From Linyphia triangularis (taxonomy: Eukaryota; Arthropoda; Arachnida; Araneae; Linyphiidae): DNA of 64,000 nt. Every line of letters begins with the position of its first letter. The first letter of the stretch is position 1. Location of the stretch: the NCBI GenBank assembly GCA_963978545.1, contig OZ021732.1:35046123-35110122 (forward strand). Reading direction: 5' to 3'. Both the position numbers and the translations under genes were made by a program. The notes below the pieces were generated by a model. It saw only the letters and a list, made by a program, of their open reading frames with translations, was not told where the DNA came from and ran no database searches. Shown piece after piece: positions 36,257-41,729 of this stretch.

Positions 36257-36352
36257 CCATAACACACGTATGGGTTTCCATTTTCCCAATGTTGAAGACA
36301 CTAACCAACACAGGATACTGCATATCAGAGAGAAGTACAAATCTCCCTTCAT
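3684..36352 (-). CDS. Astacin-family (M12A) zinc metalloprotease, seven-exon gene model
   Basis: Seven minus-strand exons (36268-36352, 34313-34375, 29677-29718, 9201-9266, 6792-6915, 4302-4480, 3684-3904) total 780 bp and have compatible phases: 259 codons plus stop. Seen: signal peptide (1-23), propeptide, mature start near 64-86, zinc motif HExxHxxGFxHE at about 156-167, Met-turn SIMHY at 210-214, and one conserved Cys pair (128/148). Family role: secreted endopeptidase. Chelicerates use astacins in digestive fluid and some venoms; which applies here is unknown. Oddities: both Cys of the usual second disulfide are missing, no FxGD aspartate-switch motif is visible in the propeptide, exon 5 lacks an AG acceptor, and one intron is 20 kb and packed with transposons. 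The ATG at 36352 is used because copies B and C share it; another ATG lies one codon upstream. Exons 6 and 7 are very secure, exons 1-4 less so. It may be a recent pseudogene. Confidence 0.7.
3905..4301 (-). other. Intron 6 of astacin copy A
   Basis: About 400 bp, minus-strand GTAAG donor at 4301 and TTTTGCAG acceptor. It contains a block around 4150-4205 ('GGATTTATATTAAAAAC' onward) that recurs near 41276-41325 beside copy B. No other feature seen. Confidence 0.7.
4302..4480 (-). CDS. Astacin copy A exon 6 (zinc-binding catalytic exon)
   Basis: Acceptor 'AAATTTTAG' ends at 4481 and donor G|GTAAG begins at 4301. The 179-bp exon opens with 1 base and ends with 1 base of split codons. It encodes 'GCYSFIGKTGG', a second Cys 20 residues later, and 'HEMKHSIGFSHEHTRPDR', a full match to the astacin signature HExxHxxGFxHE followed by RxDR. 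The three His zinc ligands and the catalytic Glu are intact. The two Cys fit the C64-C84 disulfide of the family. Confidence 0.92.
5297..5330. repeat. (CCAT)n microsatellite
   Basis: Several near-perfect CCAT/CCATC units preceded by degenerate CTGT/CTAT units. It produces an apparent Pro-Ser-Ile-His repeat frame that is not a gene. Confidence 0.8.
5640..6510 (-). pseudogene. Decayed Penelope-like reverse transcriptase
   Basis: Minus-strand frames contain, in order: 'ETFDFNNLFTNIP' near 6290-6330 (the palm Asp motif in the form D-[FV]-x-x-L-[FY]-T-x-[IV]-P that is typical of Penelope-like elements), 'GIPMG' near 6120 (the G-I-P-M-G block before the finger/palm turn), a degraded 'IDD'-like stretch near 6015-6045 ('SLLIIDHIIF'), 'IYQPQLTLKKT' and 'EGQFLDMHI' near 5920-5990, then 'VIKLTNWFSNIS' and 'VHRNKIVSQIN' near 5750-5850. 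Several stops and frame changes separate them, so it is inactive. No endonuclease domain was recognised. It sits in an intron of the astacin gene. Confidence 0.6.
6792..6915 (-). CDS. Astacin copy A exon 5
   Basis: The donor GG|GTAAGTAAG at 6791 is strong and the frame joins exon 6 to give the conserved 'GDGC'. The exon encodes 'LKFVPRKNETD', the astacin 'CxxFxPR' region, but the usual Cys is Asn. The start at 6915 is set only by phase and homology (124 bp = 2 + 40 codons + 2). The two intron bases just before it read TC, not AG, and each nearby AG would bring in a stop. Either the acceptor is damaged or an exon boundary has been missed. Confidence 0.7.
6916..9200 (-). other. Intron 4 of astacin copy A
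   Basis: Begins at a strong GTAAGTAAG donor (9200). It contains, on the plus strand, a possible relic of a repetitive arthropod gene family at about 8080-8400 (separate entry). The remainder (6916-8080, 8400-9200) shows no supported gene; the open frame at 7619-7987 has no recognisable domain. Confidence 0.6.
8080..8400 (+). pseudogene. Possible relic of a high-copy arthropod uncharacterised protein
   Basis: One plus-strand frame reads 'NHKDDYYCFVVPPIS', then a Lys-rich stretch, then 'SHCKGLPI' about 45 residues on, followed by acidic residues. From memory of the family, a protein present in many copies in arthropod genomes has the pattern NHxxDCYFC..PP......K.K......H..GLP. The match is partial, no start or flanking domain could be read, and no protein function is known to me. 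A chance match is possible. Confidence 0.3.
9201..9266 (-). CDS. Astacin copy A exon 4 (start of mature protease)
   Basis: The donor T|GTAAGTAAG at 9200 is strong. The frame reads 'FPATKWNKTVPFVLSNSY', matching the astacin mature N-terminus pattern W-x-x-x-x-[VI]-P-[YF]-x-[IL]. Two acceptors are possible: AAATGCAG at 9283, and TTATAG at 9267. Only the second keeps phase with exon 3; the first would need an upstream exon ending in phase 0. The exon identity is secure; its 5' edge is not. Confidence 0.75.
9905..11786. mobile_element. TA-flanked non-autonomous DNA element, family 1, copy 1
   Basis: The right end reads inward (reverse complement) as CAGTACGCAACAAAAAATAA then 'TCCGAGCTATCGATGG', preceded by TA (11787-11788). 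The left end is a decayed version, TA then CATTACACAAAAACAAAAATCC, from 9905. The interior shares long similarity with the copies at 45671-47387 and 60562-62365, for example 'TCATCTACATATTA' near 9999 followed by 'CTAAACCAAA'. No transposase frame was found. TA target and inverted ends suggest the Tc1/mariner superfamily. Confidence 0.65.
12290..12560 (+). pseudogene. Mariner-like transposase relic (C-terminal half)
   Basis: The plus strand reads 'ISQQDTAPCHFHNKATFYLN' and, after a frame change, 'WPERSSILVPLNFNA', a stop, then 'DFVKDLVYHP'. This follows the order of arthropod mariner-like transposases: QQDGAPxH, WPPRSPDLTPxDFFLWG, then a (V)KxxVY segment. The first Asp (QQD) is retained; the Asp of the second motif is lost. 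Several stops; clearly dead. No terminal repeats were identified. Confidence 0.55.
12570..15170. other. Non-coding intronic stretch
   Basis: AT-rich, with poly-A near 12712-12727, a T run of about 26 at 13380-13405, and an A run near 14105-14124. The frames seen here are short and low-complexity. I see no gene. Confidence 0.5.
15190..16655. repeat. Four-unit foldback repeat: two direct plus two inverted copies
   Basis: A unit of about 270-300 bp occurs at about 15190-15510 and 15540-15815 in one orientation and at about 16065-16345 and 16365-16655 in the other. Each has an A-rich start, 'TTTGGCAAAAAC'-like text, 'CATGAGAATAAA'-like text, a G-rich run (C-rich when inverted; up to 15 G near 15700), 'CTGAAAAA.TAATTTTGG' and a 'GAATCGAATGAA..AA.GCAA.ACGATATAACTA' end. 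The whole block forms an imperfect palindrome centred near 15940. No protein frame. Confidence 0.75.
16656..18478. other. Non-coding intronic stretch
   Basis: No supported gene. It contains a T/C-rich run at about 17637-17680 followed by 'CTTCAAAAACCACCCT', which resembles the C-rich part of the inverted units just upstream and may be a fifth, heavily eroded copy. Confidence 0.45.
18481..18680. mobile_element. 200-bp foldback MITE flanked by TA
   Basis: Arms of about 85-90 bp are nearly perfect inverted copies: CTGTTAAATTTTTTGTTCCA at the left and, on the opposite strand from the right, CACTGTTAAATATTTTGTTC, continuing through 'CACCTTGCA.CAAAAATTGG' and 'TTCCCATTTAGCTGCAA'. A short spacer near 18560-18590 separates them. 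TA flanks both ends (18479-18480, 18681-18682), suggesting a Tc1/mariner-type MITE. Confidence 0.85.
18683..20042. other. Non-coding intronic stretch
   Basis: Open frames at 18723-18941 and 19313-19531 have no recognisable motif and no splice context. Nothing else supported. Confidence 0.5.
20043..20047. repeat. Target site duplication TGGAT (left)
   Basis: TGGAT directly precedes the left LTR and recurs directly after the right LTR at 26870-26874. Five bases is usual for Ty3/gypsy integrase. It proves the element inserted as a unit. Confidence 0.9.
20048..20280 (-). repeat. 3' LTR of the retrotransposon
   Basis: Minus-strand sequence runs TGTGAGGCATGCC ... GGCTTCCTTACA-like ends (starts TG, ends CA). 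It matches 26637-26869 at all but about 8 of 233 positions and has the same length. Confidence 0.92.
20281..20290 (-). promoter_or_regulatory. Polypurine tract
   Basis: AGTGGGGAGA on the minus strand directly abuts the start of the 3' LTR, the expected place for the plus-strand priming site in reverse transcription. Confidence 0.75.
20538..21383 (-). pseudogene. RT C-terminal part and RNase H of the retrotransposon
   Basis: The frame continues from the stop at 21384-21386. It begins with 'YIDDVTIF', the catalytic Y-x-D-D box, then the thumb ('FLGHIVG'), the Ty3/gypsy linker 'GLLSYYRAYVPNFSEIARPL', and RNase H with its acidic residues in 'IIYADASS', 'EKEAFAVIFAI' and 'SDHNPLKFL'. The frame is open from 21383 to 20538. 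The only break from the upstream half of RT is the TAG two codons before YIDD. It ends about 260 bp before the 3' LTR with no env-like frame after it. Confidence 0.88.
21384..22559 (-). pseudogene. Integrase C-terminus fused in frame to reverse transcriptase
   Basis: 391 codons in one frame. Residues about 1-130 are the integrase tail: 'LLLWAYRKVPNATTGVSPF' and 'MLYGR', then 'GDIVIVLIP...YARWTG', the SH3-like end. From about residue 225 it is reverse transcriptase: 'IKLKPGSEP', 'QNPYRIP', 'VDRQIEELLQLGLI', 'KKDGSVCLCIDFRYLN', 'LIDLLKGYWQIRLA' (motif A Asp) and 'FVTHRGLYSFTVLPF'. A premature TAG at 21384-21386 ends it two codons before the Y-x-D-D box. In ordinary Ty3/gypsy elements RT precedes integrase; here the reverse is fixed within a single frame. 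Confidence 0.9.
22439..23052 (-). pseudogene. Integrase catalytic core, broken
   Basis: It continues the zinc-binding domain after a TGA near 23053-23055 with 'FYWPGI', 'FCDKCVSCQ' (the Cys pair of H2C2), 'NVDLIGPAEPN' (first catalytic Asp), then a TAG at 22829-22831 where a Trp is usual, then 'VATDQGTNF' (second Asp) and 'NGLVERFNAVLKGM' (catalytic Glu). Near 22555-22570 the frame shifts; the core continues in the neighbouring frame as the 391-codon segment. Two nonsense changes and one frameshift, so inactive. Confidence 0.88.
23054..23485 (-). CDS. Pol linker and integrase zinc-binding domain (retrotransposon)
   Basis: The frame opens from the overlap with the gag-protease frame and stops at a TGA after 'KKTAERLKY'. 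The middle carries a phrase typical of the sequence before an integrase: 'LTLEACWQDAKRG', 'FLYRKD', 'QLVVPVQRRKQLLELAHAS'. It then has 'GGHLRKKKT', the His pair of the H2C2 zinc finger. The first 60 residues are Asn/Asp-rich and unrecognised. It overlaps the upstream frame by about 20 bases and is +1 relative to it, so it could be reached by +1 frameshifting or reflect an indel. Confidence 0.8.
   Translation of the reverse strand: MRKLCNNSELSISENSEMPFNNIEVFYINNNDDISVNGVDVIDNMVNQVNSIIPNELKSDSEMFRYQQVNDLTLEACWQDAKRGVNNFFVLDNFLYRKDKILGESVSQLVVPVQRRKQLLELAHASLWGGHLRKKKTAERLKY
23466..24264 (-). CDS. Gag zinc knuckles and aspartic protease (BEL/Pao-like)
   Basis: After the nested insertion the gag frame resumes with 'NVNYVNAPKEDICVFCG' and a Cys/His cluster (CxxC, NRCFLCYG, CNVC, then H near 'FHGTLLH') that resembles the double knuckle of BEL/Pao gag proteins. 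About 60 residues later comes 'AVADSGTQVTIIRSNLV', an aspartic protease active site (D-S-G) in the DUF1758 style. The rest is Asn/Ser-rich. The frame ends at TAA near 23466 with a +1 overlap into the integrase frame. Confidence 0.8.
24265..24268. repeat. Target duplication TTAG (left of piggyBac-like element)
   Basis: TTAG occurs at 24265-24268 and again at 25490-25493, bracketing the nested element. Keeping one copy and dropping the rest leaves the gag frame open across the junction. Confidence 0.75.
24286..24304. repeat. Palindromic subterminal sequence of the piggyBac-like element (left)
   Basis: GGGGTCCATATGGACCCC is a perfect 18-bp palindrome. A near copy (one mismatch) lies at the other end, 25449-25466, and a diverged internal copy, GGGGTATGTCTGGACCCC, near 24457-24474. 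The repeated dyad is a plausible transposase-binding site. Confidence 0.7.
24556..25351 (+). pseudogene. Truncated piggyBac transposase
   Basis: The ATG at 24556 opens an acidic N-terminus of about 90 residues, usual for piggyBac-like transposases. Two in-frame stops lie just after 24822, then 'TTPNEAWEIFID', 'FEIRALFGLLYLCGLHKSS', 'VRDRW', a frameshift near 25065-25080, and 'MSYKRFLFILRYLRFDN' and 'YVTIDEKLLAFRGRC', ending 'QYIPNK' before a stop at 25349-25351. The TIDE Asp is the first residue of the DDD triad. The other two Asp and the C-terminal Cys-rich domain are missing, so about half the protein (normally some 550-600 residues) is deleted. Confidence 0.88.
25494..26466 (-). CDS. Gag of the LTR retrotransposon (DUF1759-like), 5' part
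   Basis: The ATG at 26466 starts a frame that stays open into the nested element. The N-terminal 70 residues are acidic and probably helical. Then 'LPKLNISSFNGNIKNWISWK', 'IEKHCYLLSLLDG', 'DILIERF' and 'LRKLYDTCSVHMRSLATL' give the DUF1759 pattern (LPKL-x-x-F-x-G-x-x-x-x-W, then E-K-x-x-Y-L-x-x-L-x-G), which is typical of BEL/Pao gag. The last residues before the junction are basic and Ser-rich. Role: capsid-type structural protein of the retrotransposon. It is interrupted near 25490 by the piggyBac-like element; the zinc knuckles follow on the other side at 24264. Confidence 0.82.
26618..26635 (-). promoter_or_regulatory. Primer-binding site
   Basis: One base inside the 5' LTR the minus strand reads TGGTTATCAGAAGTG. 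It begins TGG, as needed to pair with the CCA end of a tRNA primer. I cannot name the tRNA. Confidence 0.65.
26637..26869 (-). repeat. 5' LTR of the retrotransposon
   Basis: 233 bp, the same length as 20048-20280, with about 8 mismatches. It is followed on the plus strand by the TGGAT target duplication (26870-26874). Confidence 0.92.
26875..27190. other. Non-coding intronic stretch
   Basis: AT-rich; no gene seen. Confidence 0.5.
27205..27560. mobile_element. Foldback element with arms of about 145 bp
   Basis: The left arm (about 27213-27358) and right arm (about 27415-27556) are inverted copies: 'TGATTATG.C.GTGAAAAGCA' then 'TTGAGA.CTAAA.TAGA', 'AAATTAGTAAAAT' and 'GGCCTAAATATC.AGCT' on one strand match the other strand from the right end. 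About 55 bp separate them. No coding potential. Confidence 0.75.
27561..27900. other. Non-coding, with a C-rich run
   Basis: It contains a CT/C-rich run near 27731-27764 (12 consecutive C). No gene. Confidence 0.5.
27901..29440. mobile_element. 1.5-kb palindromic Tc1/mariner-like element with arms of about 700 bp
   Basis: The left end begins CACTATCTACCAATAAGTAT and the right end, read inward, CACTGTCTACCAATAAGTAT; both then read 'TTGGACACCCATTCAAATGA'. TA lies just outside both ends (27899-27900 and 29441-29442). Similarity between arms continues inward through '...GTTTTACTTATAGATATG', 'GGAGTACCATTAGTGTG' and 'TTAGAGGAGT...CTGG' to about 28600 and 28735, leaving only about 130 bp unpaired. 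No transposase frame; it is a long-terminal-repeat foldback of the Tc1/mariner type. Confidence 0.85.
29677..29718 (-). CDS. Astacin copy A exon 3 (propeptide)
   Basis: Acceptor TATTTTGCAG and donor AAAG|GTAAAT bound a 42-bp exon in the right phase between exons 2 and 4 (2 + 13 codons + 1). The product segment 'LGIQDVNLVILRK' is not diagnostic by itself. The support is splice signals, phase and the homologous 42-bp exon at 54328-54369 in copy C. Confidence 0.6.
30560..32955 (+). pseudogene. Decayed Ty3/gypsy retrotransposon pol (RT, RNase H, integrase)
   Basis: In order on the plus strand: RT end 'KCEFGMSDIEYLGCVVSHDG' (30600-30660) and 'LRFLRLTSFFRRFI'; RNase H 'LHTDASASGLSGMLLQRD' (31015-31070) and 'AIWTEKLSEFDCDIKHRLG' (31280-31340); integrase zinc finger 'HFGVDKVITMIRQQFWFP' with 'CVVCEF' (31630-31740); integrase core 'VFVDKMTKYVCLRPS' and 'LIADRGSCFTSSSFENYC' (31880-32060); a linker around 'FFKFLYGFK' (32280); and a charged tail ending at 32952. 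This is the normal RT-RNase H-integrase order, unlike the element at 20-27 kb. Many stops and frameshifts. No LTRs or gag recognised. Confidence 0.85.
32960..34312. other. Non-coding stretch after the gypsy relic
   Basis: AT-rich; could hold the eroded 3' end of the retroelement but no LTR pair is visible. No gene. Confidence 0.45.
34313..34375 (-). CDS. Astacin copy A exon 2 (propeptide)
   Basis: Acceptor TTGTCTTCTTTCAG|AT and donor A|GTAGGT define a 63-bp exon (2 + 20 codons + 1) encoding 'VEPEFLDFLHATKQ'. It joins exon 1 in frame. Copy C has the same exon at 56638-56702, two bases longer. Confidence 0.7.
35160..35592. mobile_element. Foldback element with arms of about 200 bp
   Basis: The outer sequence 'GAACTGTTCAAAAAT' near 35167 recurs inverted as 'ATTTTTGAACAGTTTTGAC' near 35570. 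Inner matches include 'TAGTAACCCACC' / 'GGTGGGTTACCAA' and 'CTTTTAAAAGTGA.C.AAGTT' on both sides of a short spacer near 35360-35390. It lies in intron 1 of the astacin gene. No protein. Confidence 0.7.
36216..36255. repeat. (ATT)n microsatellite
   Basis: About 13 perfect ATT units directly downstream of exon 1 on the minus strand, 13 bp past its donor. Confidence 0.95.
36268..36352 (-). CDS. Astacin copy A exon 1 (signal peptide)
   Basis: ATG at 36352 (a second ATG is one codon upstream). The product starts 'MKGDLYFSLICSILCWLVSS': a short charged n-region, a hydrophobic core and a small-residue end, a good signal peptide with likely cleavage about residue 21-23. The donor C|GTGTGT is weaker than the GTGAGT of copies B and C. 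It is homologous over 85 bp to 45574-45658 and 58557-58641, of which this is the only copy without a stop. Confidence 0.7.
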
Positions 36353-36419
36353 CATGGATAGAGACCTGTTAAAATACACTCATGTATCACCTGTGAGGTA
36401 AACAATTTTTTATGATACA

Positions 36420-37006
36420 AAAATAAATTTCAATAATTTAAATTTTTCATTACCTAAAACTCTGTAGATTTATAGAGTTTTAATAAGTCATAATTTAAAA
36501 ATTTAATATTTTAAAATGAAATGATTTAAAAGTAATTAGAAATAATGATCACATAACAGCGACTCATGTATATAGTTTGCTATTAATTTTTTAAATAGCT
36601 CTAATTGATTCGAAAGTTCACAAAATTATAATTGAGTTGAGCAAGTAACTGCAAGTCTGTAGCGTATGTTCTTCACCTGTTAGCTTTAACTGTGAACAAA
36701 AAAAGTATCCCATGTTGTTAATACGCTTTCAAGTTATTAGATACCTTCGTGTGAATTTTCAAGATTCCAAAGAGTTAAACGGCTTCGAAACAGTGTTTTT
36801 TCAGTCATCTATTTATTTCAGACTTGATTTTCATAAAATCAGAATTCAAGGAATTCTTAATGAATCATTGTTTTTATTTTTGGGTATTTTCAATCCGATA
36901 CAAAATAATCAAGTCGTTTCCAAAAGCAAAAACTCAACCATTAATGTACCGCTAAGTATCAGGATTAAAAGTAAATATATACTTAAAAAAAAAAAAACTA
37001 CTAACG
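36420..37006. other. Non-coding stretch upstream of exon 1
   Basis: AT-rich; homologous in part to sequence 5' of exon 1 in copies B and C. The open frame at 36712-37029 has no recognised motif. Confidence 0.45.
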
Positions 37007-37008
37007 TA

Positions 37009-38537
37009 CAGCCTGTCCCAAAAATATAGACACTGATCAAAAATGACATCCCGAGCTAAAATACCTTTCATATATTTCCAGAAATGATTAAAATATATTT
37101 TTTTAATTGATTTAGTTGATTTTCTCCCATAAATATAGACATCGTCTGACTTTTCTTAGAAATATTATTTGTTAAAGTTATTTTTCTGCAGAAGATTATT
37201 TATTTACATTTCGGGAAAGTATTTATTGTCTGATTTTCTGACTTTTATTGGTTTGGATTAATTTTTCACTTGCTTTCGACAAACAAATCGATGTTTTCAC
37301 AAATTCGTCAAGAGGTAAAGAGATTTAAAATGAGGAGATCATCAAAATTTGGGATTTAAAACTTAAACGTAATCACCCGAAAGATATATCCAAGATTTTA
37401 AAGAGATCTTTAAAAAGTGTTTACAGAATTTTGCATAATGACGACAAGTTGTCTAGTAAGAAAAGACCTAGTCGACAAAGAATAACATCTATGTGCAGAA
37501 TCATTCTAAGGATGGCATCTAGAAAAATTTTATTGCAACAAATTGCACCAAATTTTGGATTGTCAAAAAAATACCATTCACAGAAGAATACTGGAATCCA
37601 AACGAATAACTTTCAAGAAAATGTTGAAGACACCATATTTAAAGCACGTCCACAAAACTGGACGTTTAAACTGGGCAAAGAAAATGATGTCTTATGACGA
37701 TAAATGGCTAGTAACAATTTTTAGTGACGAGAAAAAGTAGAACTTGGATGGACCAGATGGATATAAATTTTACTGGCATGATTCAAGAAGCGAACCAAGA
37801 AGAGTTTTTAGTAGACAGCAAAATGGAGAATTAGTAATGACTTGGGATGGTTTTGGATGTAATGGACAAACATTTTTGGCAACTTGTAGCAAGAAAATGA
37901 GATCCCAGAACTATCAGCAAATATTAAAGGTCAATTTATTTCACTACAAGACTTTCTGATAGGACCCAAACTGTGTATTTCAATAAAACAGGACGGCTAT
38001 TCATGTGTTTAACTCGAAAAATATGTGGTTCAACATAAATAATATGAATATCATGGACTGGCCATCGCTTAGTCCGAACTTAAATCCCATGGAGAACAAT
38101 TGGGAACATCTTGTATCAAAATTATATAAAAATAGACGCCAATATTTTACAACCAAGGACTTAAAGCAGCAATAGAACAAGCATAGTATGAACTGCCATC
38201 AGAGATAATGCAAAATTTAGTACTTTCTATGGGAAACCGTGTATTTGAAGTGATTAAAGATAATGGAAACATGATTAAATACTAGCATTTGTAACTGTGT
38301 TCCTCAACTTTAAATATATCCCATAAAACAAATATTGTGTATAATTATGGGACACCCTATTTTCTGTTTTTCTAAATAAATTCAGGATTTGTTTATTTGT
38401 TTTCTAATAAATTAACCCTAACTTGCGTTTCATGTAGTGTTTATAATTATACACAAATGAAAACAAATGTCATCTCATTTTTATTTTTACTGTGAATGGT
38501 ATTTTACTCTTTTGTCTACATTTTTTGGGACAGCGTG
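37009..38537 (+). mobile_element. Tc1-like DNA transposon with TA target duplication
   Basis: Left end CAGCCTGTCCCAAAAATATA and, from the right, CACGCTGTCCCAAAAAATGT; both are followed by GACA. TA lies just outside each end (37007-37008, 38538-38539). The interior carries a degraded Tc1-type transposase in the plus orientation. Confidence 0.9.
37300..38285 (+). pseudogene. Tc1-family transposase, degraded
   Basis: The N-terminal helix-turn-helix region is visible in pieces ('RQEVKRFK', 'DISKILKRSLKSVYRILHN'), then 'HRRILESKRITFKKMLKTP' and 'DDKWLVTIFSDEKK' with the first catalytic Asp, a TAG at 37738-37740 where the family has an aromatic residue, 'NLDGPDGYKFYWHD', 'GELVMTWDGFG', a weak 'FQQDNA' counterpart near 37985, 'MDWPSLSPNLNPMENNWEHL' with the catalytic Glu, and 'LSMGNRVFEVI'. 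At least three frame changes and one stop. Total length fits the roughly 340 residues of the family. Confidence 0.88.
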
Positions 38538-38544
38538 TACTAAG

Positions 38545-40030
38545 CTGAAGATCGTGACTTTTCAATTTCATTCAATAATTTGGATTAAACTATAAAAGAT
38601 TATACTTCTGACAATAGACAAATTTCAAACTGAGAAAAAGAACGCTACAACTATATTTGAACATGCATCGAATTGTTACCCAGATACACAATTAAATAGT
38701 TCAAGTGTATGGTCTAGATATTTTAAGAAAATGGATAATTATAGTTTTGGTTTACACAAATACAATAACGAAGCATTATTATTAAGGGTATAATTTTAAA
38801 TATATGACTCAGTTCATATATCTGTGTTTTATACTTGACTACATTCAACATATAAACAATTTATTTGTACAGCATGCAAATTTTTTGTAATGCATCAATT
38901 CAATAGGTTTAAGTATAAGCTTTAGCAAGAAAGCAGGGTTTATAGTAAACTTTAGATGAAAAATGTTTGTTGATTTTTCTGTTGCACCGAGCAAAAATAA
39001 CTCAATAAATAAAAAAAAAGTTTAAAAAAAACCACTCTTTTGTTACTACACGCCTCAGGGCTCTAAAAGTAACCCCTTCTAAAATTTTGCGTAGAACTAG
39101 AAGTGCAATTTATCAAGTACCAGAGTTTAAGAGTGTTATCTTTGATTACAAACTGGTTTAAAATGCATAGATTTTATTGCTTGCGAGAAAAAGGGTGGGT
39201 TCTTTAGGATGATGGGAAATAGTGTGAATGATTACTTCGTATGTATTATATAGCTTTACATCAGCCTAAATGTATGATAACCGATCACTTTAATGTACTT
39301 GGAAATAATTGTATTTTAACCCGTTAAGAAAATACAAATTACTATCCATAGAACTACAACTCTAACTTAAAAGAATTGATTTTTCATTTGAATGGTTATG
39401 TGTTCAATGTCATATCAGCTAAATGCCCAAGATCAACCCAACTTTAAACCTAATCAACTGTTTTCGTGTTAAAATACTTATTTTTAAAAGATTCTTTATT
39501 TCATTCAAAATATAATTAGATGTTGAATAAAATTCTAAGTAATTTCTGAGTGGAAAAAGCGTTTTACTTTTTGGAGCTGCGAATCACAGCACACAAATAT
39601 AAAAATCTGGACCAAATGCTGATGAGAAAATCAGCTTCCAGAGAAGTGTGTAGTTAATCAAAGGAAAGCCTATTAATGTCAGATCTTATATTAGTATTTA
39701 TACTAATTTAATTCACTATATTATTGAATATTACTTGGACGACTTAATTATAACTCACAAAAACTTTTGTTTAATAACTTATTTTCTACTCACAACCGTA
39801 GTTGGTCAGTATAGTGATGAAGTGTGCTAGATTTTAAATATTTAGCGTGATTTCATAACGTTGATATTGATTAAATAATTCTACAAGGATCAGTTTAAAT
39901 TTTAAATATTATTAAGTTAATATTCATGGGTACAAAAGCTAATTCCATGACACAGTATTCCTTATATATTTATAAAAATAAATACATTTGTTATTAAAGA
40001 ACCAATGAAAAATTGAACGTTTAACAAACT
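38545..40030. other. Non-coding stretch, part of the triplicated upstream block
   Basis: Similar in patches to 48.5-50.5 kb and 59.9-63.0 kb, for example 'CATCAGCCTAA' near 39262 and 49848. No gene. Confidence 0.45.
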
Positions 40031-40040
40031 AAGAACTTAC

Positions 40041-40110
40041 CTGATCAGATTTTTCGGCAGCTTGATTTGAAAGAGAATCAATTTCTAATTTAAGCAAAAT
40101 ATTCATTTAT
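40041..40110 (-). other. Conserved block with splice donor, possible 5' non-coding exon
   Basis: Minus strand: 'CTATAAATGAAT...GATCAG|GTAAGTTC' with a clean donor at 40040. Homologous sequence occurs at about 50596-50665 (donor CAA|GTAAGTT kept) and about 63090-63160 (donor lost). A short ATG frame exists only in this copy and does not join exon 1 without a stop, so if used it is untranslated. Confidence 0.35.
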
Positions 40111-40239
40111 AGAGCTTGTAATCTTTCTGGTATGCATACAGGTGCAATAGGTTCCACCTGAATCTATAAAGTATTAGTTTTATCTTGCTCTCAGCCATAA
40201 TCTTTGTAGAATAAAATGATTTTTGCCCAATTTTTACTT

Positions 40240-40495
40240 TCAATTACCTATATGTATACATAAGGCAATGAAAGTATAGTATTTGATGGTCAAAAAAAAA
40301 TTTTTTTTGCATTCCTCCACGTTTTGGAACATACTGATTAAAAAAAAAAAAAAAATGATCTAAAAAAAATTTATGTGTGTCTGTGTGCCCGTGGTTAGCA
40401 TTACTCTCGAAAAAATTTAACTTCCCCCCCCCCCCTTCCTTGCTCACGTAAAAGTTATTGCCAAAAATATCGCCAAACACGCCATTTTTGTTTAA
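40240..40495. repeat. Dispersed repeat, inverted partner at about 49370-49630
   Basis: Plus-strand text here ('GAAAGTATAG', 'TTGCATTCCTCCACGTTTTGG', 'ACATACT', 'TGTGTGTC') appears on the minus strand at 49370-49630 ('CCAAAACGTGAAGAAATGCA'). A run of 12 C lies near 40422-40435. No coding. Confidence 0.6.
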
Positions 40496-41596
40496 TGAGT
40501 TAAAATAAGAAAATGGTAAGTAAAACCATGTTAAATTTTACTGCAGTGACAAATATTATTTAGTGTAATTGAAAAATTTGTGCGATGTACCACACCTCTA
40601 GTTTACTTACAAGTCTTAAAACCTGCAAAAGAGTTTTGATCTAAATAACTAAGTTAGTCGTTTAGTGCCTGCACGTGTATCAAGTTTAGAGAAGACGATG
40701 ATAAAAAAAATTATATTTTAATTAAAAATCTTTTGTGTCACTTAACTCTAAAACAGTGGCATTACTTTTTTCGAAAGAAAAATAACATTATCACGCCTTG
40801 CAGAGCTATAGCGACAAGTTCAGCTCCTATTCCTTATTTAAGAAAATATATCCTCGTTCCAATCGCTTGTTATATCAAAGAGATTTGCTTGAACATTACT
40901 TTCCTTTTTACAATGTAGTTGGTGACCGAAAAGCACAATACTCTCAATAGAATTCAGTAGAAAAGTGAGGCGTGGCATTATTCTATTTACAGATGACTCT
41001 TAAGAAAAAGTTGATAACCCCGCTGCGATTACCCCTTGTTATAGTGGCAACAAATAACATTTCATTGTGTTACTGGCTAAACCTAGCTTCATCAGAATTG
41101 GAAGCAATTGAAAAATGCACTATATCTTCTTACCAAACATAGATTAAAATGAAACATAACTCTTCTTCGAGTTCTATTGACGTTTTACCAGGATTTGCTC
41201 TTGACCTCTTTTTAAACTACCGGACCTTTAGATATATTACAAGCGGTGCTTGTTAATGAATATAAAAATTGACGATGCATACAAAGGATTTCTATTAATA
41301 ACTTTGTTTTTATAGGCTATATAATTTTATTATTTAAGTCTCCTGTTTATTTCCTATTTCGCGTTTTATAGCTGAGTTTTGTTATTGCGAAGTGGTTTTC
41401 AGGCATCTGATGTCTAGTATTATTGGAGATTGGGTAGAAGAAATATTTATACCTTTTATTACATAATAATTTATATGTTGTTCTTTTAATTTCTGAAAAA
41501 CATTTACATTTGTATTTCTCAGTCATATATAAGGCCTTGGTATCTATTTTTCGAATTCTATTTAGCATTTCCTATACTGCTTTTGTGTTTCATATT

Positions 41597-41726
<130 letters not shown>

Positions 41727-41729
41727 AAT

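Noticed and set aside
36161..36401. Open frames with poly-Asn or poly-Leu
   Set aside because: These are the (ATT)n run. Only the hydrophobic N-terminal part on the minus strand (exon 1) is real.
40041..40106. Short ATG frame on the minus strand ending at a splice donor, as an alternative astacin first exon
   Set aside because: Joining it to either acceptor of exon 1 gives a stop or the wrong frame, and copies at 50.6 and 63.1 kb do not keep the ATG frame.
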